Part shown: positions 56,582-64,000 of the stretch, piece after piece | How positions within the stretch are numbered: position 1 is the stretch's first letter | Layout of the letters: every line of letters starts with the position of its first letter | Source: Lunularia cruciata | Taxonomy: Eukaryota; Streptophyta; Marchantiopsida; Lunulariales; Lunulariaceae | DNA: 64,000 bases | Assembly (NCBI GenBank): GCA_948567375.1 | Contig: OX419757.1 | Location: 49,910,001 to 49,974,000 of the forward strand | Reading direction: 5' to 3' | Notes under the pieces: model-generated | Told to the model about the DNA's origin: nothing | Databases searched by the model: none | What the model saw: the letters and a program-made list of their open reading frames with translations, nothing else | Program-made: the position numbers and the translations under genes

Positions 56582-57900
56582 ACTCTCTCCCATGGTGAGA
56601 TCTACCATAAGTCCAACAAGCAACACCACCACTCACTAGCCACCGTTGACCCAAAAATGAAGGTAAGAGTCTAGCTCTATAAGGCCCTCCACTCGCTCCA
56701 TAGGATCTAGTCTATCCACCCTATCCTCAAAAACCAATTGGACATGGTGCACTCTAGAAGAAGTCATAGTTGTGGATGAGGTCTCCTGACCAAATCCAAA
56801 TATTAGCAGTCTTTCTTCCACCATGTTGTGTTTAATGTGCTCAGCCAAACCAAAGACCATTGCCAAAGTGAGCAAAGTAGCCTATTACAACGTAACATCA
56901 CAAACTCAATGTCATAACTCTCTGTCTAGTATCCCATACCAAAATAGACTGCTCGAGCCTCAATAACTCCCTGAGTGAAATTGATCAGCCGCCTCATGCA
57001 AGTGTATGCCTTGCATAGGCTCTCTCTAGCCTTCCGTTGGAACTCCTACAAGCTACTTAGCTTGTCAATCCGCACTCCCTAGTAGTTCTGCCTCAAACAT
57101 TAGAAGAACTCCACCATGGGGTTAAACCTTGGTACCACACCACCTCTTGTAGCGGTACCTCCACTTGTAGTAGCACTATCTCCAGCTAGTGCACCTCCAC
57201 TAGCTCCACCAATGCTACTTGAGCTAAAACTTGTGGGTACTGTTGATCTACTCCTGGCAACCAAGCTTGAAGTGATAGAGACATAGTTTGGAGACTAATA
57301 TTGTCCCCATAACTCAATCTTCTCCAAGTGAGCTCTCTTGAACTCATGGTAATCATCCATTGGCGGACCTTCTAAATGCTAAAACACCCTCTTCTATGCC
57401 ATGAAGGGTGTGAATAAAGTTGGGTTCCACATCTATTGTAGATCACACCAACTATCAAACTCCTGGATGAAGTTATCAAAGTCCTAGATGAAGTCATCCA
57501 ACTCAATGGTATCCACTATACCAGAGTAACACCTAGGGCCTTTGGAGGCCCCATAAATCTGTCCATGTCCCACAACAATGGTGCGGACATGCCAAGTGCA
57601 CTCTCAATTGGATCAACTCTTGTGTTGAACTCCAACTCTGAGTCAATCTCCTCCCTCATTGGGACCTGAGATATAGTCTATGGAGTGCCATTCCGAGTAA
57701 ACCCATTGCGTATTGTAGGGCTATCTCCTCTGGAATCCCCAACAAACTCTATCATGACAAAGTAACTACAAACCGATAACCGCAAGTACCCCATGAAGTG
57801 CCAACACCACCAACCAAGCACCACCGAGTGCCAACACTAACGGAACACTACCCACTAATGTAACTCTAACTGAGACAACTGTGCTAGGAGAAGGGTGACA
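56577..57900 (-). pseudogene. C1 gag, N-terminal part (right of B1)
   Basis: Minus-strand pieces include VRIDKLSSL and EFQRKARESLCKAYTCMRRL, then INFTQGVIEARAVYFGMGY (about 57090-56935), and a 79-residue frame at 56875-56636 (MVFGLAEHIKHNMVEERLL). This has the look of a plant gypsy gag core. The first zinc-knuckle-like element begins here at about 56625 and continues across B1. Matches C2 at 18300-19560. Confidence 0.7.
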
Positions 57901-58628
57901 TGTAATTTGCCATCACAACATGCACTCTTATAGTCTACAGGTCATTACTTCTTGCCGCACCGGAGAGATCAAAGATAGTCTGACTGGTTATCACTCCAGC
58001 CTCACTACCAAGAGCACACCAGAGCACCAATGCTCTAAATTTGAAGCACCTCACACAAACATGGTGCAAAAATAGGAAGTAGAGAATAGAGGAGGTCCAA
58101 TCACAAGAAGGCTAAACAAAAATTGCACATCTCTTAAAGACTCTACCACCATTTGGCATTTTTCATAATCAAAGTACTTATCTACTTCCTAAGTTATGAG
58201 GATCACCGAGAATGAGATCAAAGTTCTTCTCGCCAAAATTTGACGTAAACCCTTCACAAAATCTTATGTAAAATTTGACATAAATCCCTAAAATTGGCTG
58301 ACCACCAAATCCTCCACTAACTCTTCACTTGAGCCAAATTGGAAAAATAGGTTTCATCTAATCTCTAATTCATAAGGATCTGCTCCCAACTCCACCTTCG
58401 ATTTCACTTTCTGAGCTCAACTTGCAACAAATTAGTCTTGCTTCAAAATCACAACTACCACTTGAAAATTGCTTCTTTCTAGCTCCAAATTTTGCCAGCA
58501 CTTTTGCATACAATCTTTCTCAAGGAAATTTGAACTACTCAATCAAGACACCATGATCTATTGAGCTTGGAGATACAACCAACACTCGCAATTCCTACAC
58601 ATGATTTCCCTCTATTTTAGTTCTATAA
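57901..58628 (-). other. C1 untranslated leader, no gene
   Basis: Between gag and the 5' LTR on the minus strand. No long frame. I could not find a convincing tRNA-complementary primer site next to the LTR end at 58629 (minus-strand TTATAGAACTAAAATAG), so the primer is unknown. Confidence 0.5.
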
Positions 58629-59076
58629 TGTAATTAGATTGTTTACAACTCAAATCAACTCAAATCAGATCAGTACTTGATCTGATACTCAACAACTTTC
58701 CAACAATAGGGCACTAATTATAGTCAAGCCATACCCACTCTAGCTAAGAGACTCCAAGTGATGCTCATTGGCTTTTTGTCCACTCTAGCCATAAACTCGA
58801 AGGCTCATTATTAGAGAAGTGAGCCCTTGGAGCTGCTCCAAAGGTATACTCCTAATTTTGACTTAGGTCTCACATCAATGGTCCCATTGACGGCACACCT
58901 GATGGTGCAAACGGTGCAAGTGACAATGGGCTCCACCATGAAGTCAGTACCCCAAATACAAAATCTAACTGTCAGAAAGTAGTCTATGAGTAATTGTAAA
59001 AATGCCTCTTACTACTATCATTGGAACTCTAGTGTTCAAGCAATCTAGATACGACACAACAAATGACGTGACATCA
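58629..59076 (-). repeat. C1 5' LTR
   Basis: TGTAATTAGATTG to GACGTGACATCA on the plus strand, 448 bases, matching 44722-45161 and C3 38924-39370. It lacks flanking 105-base units. Directly outside is TACCCCCTAGG. Confidence 0.85.
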
Positions 59077-59164
59077 TACCCCCTAGGCAAGATATGAACT
59101 CTAGAGCTTGCAATAATTGTGGAGGTAAGGGCATTGGTCCCAAACTGCCAAAAATCTAGGAAGA
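59077..59164 (+). pseudogene. Element E gag, 3' part with zinc knuckle (right of C1)
   Basis: QDMNSRACNNCGGKG encodes CX2C-GGKG of a zinc knuckle (first Cys codon 59109-59111). The following bases CATTGG and CAAACTGCC fit the missing His and Cys, but only in shifted frames, implying small deletions. It picks up the gag interrupted at about 44600. Confidence 0.68.
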
Positions 59165-59919
59165 AATTTTTTTATATACTCTTTTACTCAAACTATAAGA
59201 CTCCAAACTATGTTGTGGCAAATTGTCCCTAACTACCTACTCCAAAGCCTTCCATATGGTTTGCACTTACACCACCTACTACAAAGATATATACCAATGT
59301 GCATTTCGTTAAACAAAGACAATAATCTTTCTTCTAGGGAGGAAGGTTGGCTAGACTTGGAGGTGAACCAAGTTGACACATGATCCAAAAAAGAACTTTC
59401 AAAGGAAATCACTTCTTTGGAGTCCATGGCCTCTTTTGGGTCCACTTGGAGCTTTGGCAACCACTATTGGTGGTATGTATCTCCTTCTTTGGATTGGGAA
59501 AGTAAACAAAGTCAATGCAAGGATATCCTTTCTAAGAAGGAGAGGCCAAGGGCTTTTGAAGGCCAAGGGCTTTTGAAGGCCAAGGAAAAGAAGTAACAAG
59601 CTAAATTGAAGGACAAAGAGCTTCATGTACAAGTAATCTAAAGCCAATTGAGCATCCTCTAGAAATTGTTCTTGCTTTTTACAATTGATATTTGGAAAAA
59701 GGTTCAAGACTTGATGAAGGAGGAGATTAGGAAAGAACGCCTTTATACAAAAACTAAAGAATCCTTGAAGGAAGTGTATGTTGTTATAATATTGAGGCAA
59801 GAATTAGTAGTTATGAGAATCCTACTCAAAAGGACCTTACTCTAAAGAATAAGAGTAAGTTAGAAAAGAAACAAAGTAAATCTACCTCTCTTCCCAAAGT
59901 ATCACAATATGACATTGTT
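59165..59919 (+). pseudogene. Element E gag-protease linker, degenerate
   Basis: Only broken frames; Lys/Glu-rich words suggest a disordered linker (KAKEKK, KLKDKELHVQVI). Contains a short 17-base tandem repeat at 59545-59588. A minus frame at 59399-59800 is Phe/Leu-rich and likely spurious. Confidence 0.4.
59545..59588. repeat. 17-base tandem repeat (GCCAAGGGCTTTTGAAG)
   Basis: Two and a half identical copies. Perfect identity in an otherwise decayed region indicates a recent slippage event. Confidence 0.9.
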
Positions 59920-60380
59920 TTGGATCTAGCATCCTCCAAGGTGGATATTACATTCAAGCAATTGTTGGAGGATAATAAGCTGTACAAGTATCAATTTGCT
60001 ATGGCTCTTGAACAAGTACAAAAAATCAAGCAAAGGGACCTACCTACTATCTATTTCATAGAGTTAGAAGATTTGGTTCATCCAAAGTTGAAGTATAGAT
60101 TTTTAGATGCATAATGAAGTCAGTTCCCATAGATTTTGGATCAAGAGTTAATGTAATGACAAAGGAGACGGTACATAAACTAAGATACAAAAAATGTGAG
60201 CCTATTCCTTGTATCCTAATGTTTGAACACAAAACACAAAGAAGACCCTTAGGACTCTTATCTAATGTATTAACTATGATTGATGGTGTCCCTTTCCATT
60301 TGAATAACATCATTCTTCACCTTGTAACCAAGACTAGTTATCCAATATTGATTGGTAGTGGTTGCATGGAGCTTGTGTGA
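59920..60380 (+). pseudogene. Element E aspartic protease
   Basis: 59920-60114 encodes MDLASSKVDITFKQLLEDNK, the segment that precedes retropepsin in this class. It is followed in another frame by 60114-60380, with IDFGSRVNVMTKETVHKL (D-F-G-S at the D-S/T-G-S/A position), RPLGLLSNVLTMIDGVPFHL and YPILIGSGCMEL. The linking stop and frame change lie at 60112-60116. The hydrophobic residue in place of Ser/Thr next to Asp would impair activity. Confidence 0.72.
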
Positions 60381-60899
60381 CAATGGATTGGTATGCATAC
60401 AAGCTCAATTTCAAAGATCCAGAATTAGCAAATCAAGAATTAATCGCAATGTGTTGGAACAATATTCCTCATATGAAAGAAACTTCATCTTTGGACAAAC
60501 GATTCACAAGGTTCTTTGGACAACTCATCAAGTGAGTTTTTTGGCAAAGATGTTTCGAATTATTTTAAGTACTGCAAGGTGGGTGAAGACTAAGAAGAAA
60601 AAAACCTTAGCAACTCCAAAGAACAATGGAAGAACATGACTATGCTAGGAAGAAGTCATGTAGAAGACATCATCACTTAGATGATTGCCAAGATGTGATC
60701 TTGGCCAAATGTAAAGTCTTGAAGATATCAAAACACGTATCTTCAAAAAAGTAAAAATAATATGTAATACTATGTTGGGAGTTTCAAAACATCTTTGCAT
60801 GGAATATCAAACAAAAATAGGCATTCTTTGCTAATTGGGGCGTGTTGCATTGACTTGGTAGAAGGAGCAATGCCTATCAAATAGAGGTAATATAGGCTA

Positions 60900-61475
60900 A
60901 ACAAAAATTACTTTCTCCTAGTGAAAGATGAAATTGGTAAGTATCTTTGGGTTGCAATTAATTTTATAATTCTTACTAGTGAGTGGGTTGGGGCTCTTAT
61001 TGTAGTTGTACCAAAGAAGAAGATATGCAAAGTCACATTGTGTCAAGATTTATAGAAGTTGAATATTGCAACAAAGAAGGATAGATCAAGTTGTAGGATG
61101 TGCTTATTACAACTTCTTGGATGGTTTTCAAGATACAACTAAGTATCTATTTGAGAGGAAGATAAGGATAAAACCACCTTCACAATCAATTGAGGAATTT
61201 ATGTAACAGAATAGAATGCCCTTTGGTTTATGTAATGCATTTCAACCTTCCAAAGGATCATGAATAAAATATTCAAACATTTTCTTTGAAGGTTTGTAAA
61301 AGTCTTCATCAATGACTTTTGTATCCTTGGCCAAAGAAATATTCATGTTTACTTTCTTTAGCAAATGTTTGAGCAATGTTGCACTATAGGCTTTTTCTTT
61401 CATTTGAAGAAATGCTTCTTCATCATGACTAAAGGATTACTGTTGAGACATTGAGTATGTAAAAGAGAAATCGAT
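60900..61475 (+). pseudogene. Element E reverse transcriptase
   Basis: EWVGALIVVVPKKKICKVTL, then CQDL-stop-KLNIATKKDRS (about 60980-61085), corresponds to the start of gypsy RT. PFGLCNAF is at about 61211. The active site reads VKVFINDFCILG (about 61296-61331), with Asn at the first of the two catalytic Asp positions (AAT at 61311-61313). HLKKCFFIMTKG follows. Many stops; clearly dead. Confidence 0.75.
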
Positions 61476-61960
61476 GTGGTTGTGGAAAGAGATATGATCA
61501 TCAAAGCCCTTGAAGCTTTGAAGAACATGAGAGAAATTTGTGCCTTCTTGGGCCATGTAGTGTACTACCAAACATTCATTAATAACTATGCAATTATAGT
61601 GGCACCCCTACAAATTTTCTCAAGAAGTCAAAAGATTATTTTTGTGGACAGAGAAACAAGAAGAAACCTTTGTCACACTAAATTCCAAATTGGTGAAGGC
61701 TCTAGTAATGCAAGCCCTTGATTGGAAGTGCATGTTTCATGTATATGCGATACTTCTTTGATGGCTATAGGAGTAATGCTTAGCCAAAAGGATGATAATA
61801 AGAAGGATTATCCCATCTACTATGCCAACAAGCATTTATCAATTTCTTATTTTGAGAAAAAATTCCATATTAGAAAGTTAAGTATTAGGCATGGTGTATG
61901 CTTGCAAGAAGTCTTGTCATAATCTCTTCATATTGAGTTTTTGTTTCATGCAAATCATTA
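61476..61960 (+). pseudogene. Element E RT-RNase H connection and RNase H
   Basis: 61476-61721 includes ICAFLGHVVYYQTFINNYAI, a conserved signature following RT in gypsy elements. 61722-61922 reads VHVSCICDTSLMAIGVMLSQ, then YPIYYANKHLSISYFEKKF, matching the N-terminal half of RNase H with its first catalytic Asp kept (CD-T-S). Confidence 0.78.
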
Positions 61961-62149
61961 TTCTTTGTAGCATTTGGTGAAGAAAGTGGACCTATTGTGA
62001 CATATTGCAAGGTGAATTCTTCTCTTGCATGAGTTTAATTTATGGTTTAGATAAGGAAGAGTACTCACTATGAAATCAGATTTTGTTTCTTGGTTAGGAA
62101 CCAAAGAACAAGATGAAGGTATGATGCATGAATTCCCAAACAAAGAATT

Positions 62150-63378
62150 GTTCCAATTGATGGCGTCTAGAGGAGCTTGCTACTTGGAGGAGTACAAGTA
62201 CCTTTGTACTTTATAGTGTCCAAAAGGGATAAATATAGATTAAAGAGCTATTTTTCTTCATAAGATGGTGCCAAACCAACTAAAGAGCAACATTTTATTC
62301 AATATGGGAGGTGATAAAATTCTTTAATGATGTTTGGAATCCTATGAAGTGGGCAGTGTCATGCAACCTTACATGTTGAAACTTCAAGAGCTGCTCTAAA
62401 GAACATTGCAAATAAGACTTTGACAACTGGCTATTAGTGGCCAACAATGTACAAGGTTGTGCATGAGTACAGTCAAGCATGCAAGCATCAAGCAATGTGA
62501 TGCATATCACTGTAGTGGGAAACCTAATCCCACTACTTAGTGGCTATTGGTGCCAATTTTACCTTTGGCTTCCTTCAAATGGAGGATTGATTTTATAGGA
62601 CCAATTCAACTTGCTACAAAGACTACTTGGAAGAGGTATATTCTGGTTTGTATAGAATATGCCAAAAATATGGTTATAGTAGAAGGATGATACAAAGACA
62701 ATAACAATTTTTTTTCTATAATATTATTTTGTATTATAGTTATCTTCTAGAGTTAGTGAGTAATAGAGGGGCTCATTTCTTGAATAATTTTGTTGAGATC
62801 ATTAAAAATTAATGATATGAAGAATACCTTATACAACTCAAAGGCAAATGTGTTGATAGAAAAGTCTAATGGAATTTTACATAAAATCTTGAATAAAGTA
62901 GCAATTAATTATATGGATGATTGGGATACTAAATTGCCAATTGCCTTTGGGCGTACCACAATATTGAGAAGATAACCTTAATTTTTTACTTATGGCCTTT
63001 GATCAATCCTACCAATGATTTTAAAGTTCCCTCATACAAGATCCTCTCCAAAGAATGGCTATCAAAGGAAGAAAGTTAGAAACTTTGGATAAAGTAGTTG
63101 ATATTTCCTGAGGAGAAAAAGGACAAATCATACAAACATACAAAGGAGATCCAATCAAAGCAAAAGGAGCAACATAATAAGAAGTTTGATGAGTTTCTAT
63201 GAAGGAAGTAGACTTTGTTCTATTATGTGATAGTCATTGTATGACATTTCCAAGGAAGTTACACTTAAGGTGGATGGGACTATATAGAGTAGTGCAAGTT
63301 CATGACAATGGATCCTTGCAATTAGATGACCTTGAAGGGACTCCCTTTGCCTCTTGGATTAATGGTTGGAAAGTTTGA
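62150..63378 (+). pseudogene. Element E integrase
   Basis: Pieces in order: LLVPILPLASFKWRIDFIGP (about 62543-62604; core with catalytic Asp), TTWKRYILVCIEYAKNMVIV, LLELVSNRGAHFLNNFVEI (with Asn in place of the catalytic Asp near 62763), then SKANVLIEKSNGILHKILNK and MDDWDTKLPIAF (62838-62950). The C-terminus reads GLYRVVQVHDNGSLQLDDLE, TPFASWINGWKV to a TGA at 63376-63378. No chromodomain, so E is a non-chromovirus gypsy lineage (Tat/Athila-like by order and motifs; inference). Confidence 0.75.
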
Positions 63379-63433
63379 AGATACTACAACTAGGCTTAAG
63401 GAAGGTGGTAGTGATATTTGTGAGGGTGCTTAT

Positions 63434-63447
63434 ATTTGAGGGAGGTG
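63434..63447 (+). promoter_or_regulatory. Element E polypurine tract (candidate)
   Basis: TTTGAGGGAGGTGG just upstream of the candidate LTR start and about 60 bases after the integrase stop. Confidence 0.5.
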
Positions 63448-63450
63448 GTA

Positions 63451-64000
63451 TGTGGTACCCACAATTTTTAAGATTCAAATTTTTGCTCAGTTTTCTTTCT
63501 TTAAAGTTAAGGGAATATATTTCTATGTTTGGAGGAAGAAACCTATTGTTTGGGTATTCTTCATATCTATCTTGGTACATGGTAATCTAAAAAAAGACTA
63601 AATTGCAAAGATTTGCAAGGTATAACAAAGATCATGTGTAGAAGAACATACATGGAGCCTAAGTACAAATAATGGCCAAATCCAAAAAAGAAAGGTGCAA
63701 AGATTTCAGAGCAAAAGGACATACAATGATGTGAATGCCACCACATAAGCAAAGAACCACCACCAAGGAGCATTGGCACCCTAACAAAGAGTTTTCACAT
63801 GAGGATAGTGATCATGCACCTATTGAATACCATTGTCCATAGAGCTAAGCTATAAAAATCGAGTGTTTATCTAGTAATTTCACCTTCTTTGAGAATTTTT
63901 TAAGAGTAATCCAAAGAGCAAAGAATGAGTTTAGATCCTTTGGACCTAGGCACTATTTGACTAGGTATTCTTTGTTAGTGGCAAGATAGTGCAAAGAAGA
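63451..64000 (+). repeat. Element E 3' LTR, start only
   Basis: Begins TGTGGTACCCACAATTTTT, similar to 2030. Downstream similarity to 2100-2700 is weak but in the same order. It runs off the window end, so its length is unknown. Short frames (63366-63590 plus, 63567-63779 minus) have no recognised domain. Confidence 0.45.

Larger units (their letters stand above)
44618..59076 (-). mobile_element. C1: Ty3/gypsy element with DNA methyltransferase and PHD-like domains (contains B1)
   Basis: Minus-strand order from the right: LTR (58629-59076), leader, gag (57900-56577 and 50709-about 49990, interrupted by B1), protease, C5 methyltransferase, RT, RNase H, integrase, PHD-like segment, purine tract, then 105-base unit, LTR core and second 105-base unit (45261-44618). 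Without B1 it spans about 8.6 kb. The left LTR complex and the right LTR differ by the extra 105-base units. It lies inside the gag of element E. No target duplication is detectable, which fits its age. Confidence 0.88.

Overview
This window is repeat-dense DNA from a large plant nuclear genome. I infer a seed plant with a gymnosperm-like repeat landscape, but the sequence does not name a species. I see no intact host gene, rRNA, tRNA or CRISPR array. The identifiable coding DNA belongs to LTR retrotransposons of the Ty3/gypsy class, most broken by stops, frameshifts or nested insertions. I use working names A, B, C and E for four families.

Layout. 1-2029: AT-rich DNA with a foldback (MITE-like) element and two local duplications. 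2030-3230 plus 9848-12410: an unusually long LTR-like block of family E (about 3.7 kb) holding degenerate open frames, split by A1 (3231-9847, minus strand), a young chromodomain element with matching LTRs. 14030-14576: a decayed solo LTR of family A. 14830-15441: the 3' end of a family B element. 15442-19568: C2, a minus-strand fragment of family C. 19569-about 25745: A2, a decayed plus-strand family A copy lying in C2. 25746-38739: mostly unrecognised DNA. 38740-39590: the 3' end of a third family C copy. 40320-64000: an old plus-strand family E element whose gag is split by C1 (44618-59076, minus strand), itself split by B1 (50710-56576, plus strand, perfect 5-bp target duplication). This is a three-level nest.

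The most interesting system is family C. Besides gag, protease, reverse transcriptase, RNase H and integrase, it carries a cytosine-5 DNA methyltransferase domain between protease and reverse transcriptase. Motifs I, IV, VI, VIII and X are recognisable in C1, and the same order appears in the independent fragment C2. C1 also has a PHD-finger-like cysteine cluster just after the integrase C-terminus. A mobile element with both a DNA-methylation writer and a putative chromatin reader suggests self-directed control of its chromatin. Both copies here are dead.

Other points of note: family B LTRs are full of heat-shock-element-like GAAnnTTC arrays upstream of a TATA box; families A and B share small leader frames between the primer binding site and gag; a 105-bp repeat flanks the family C LTR; and many inactivating changes fit C-to-T or G-to-A decay, as expected of methylated DNA.
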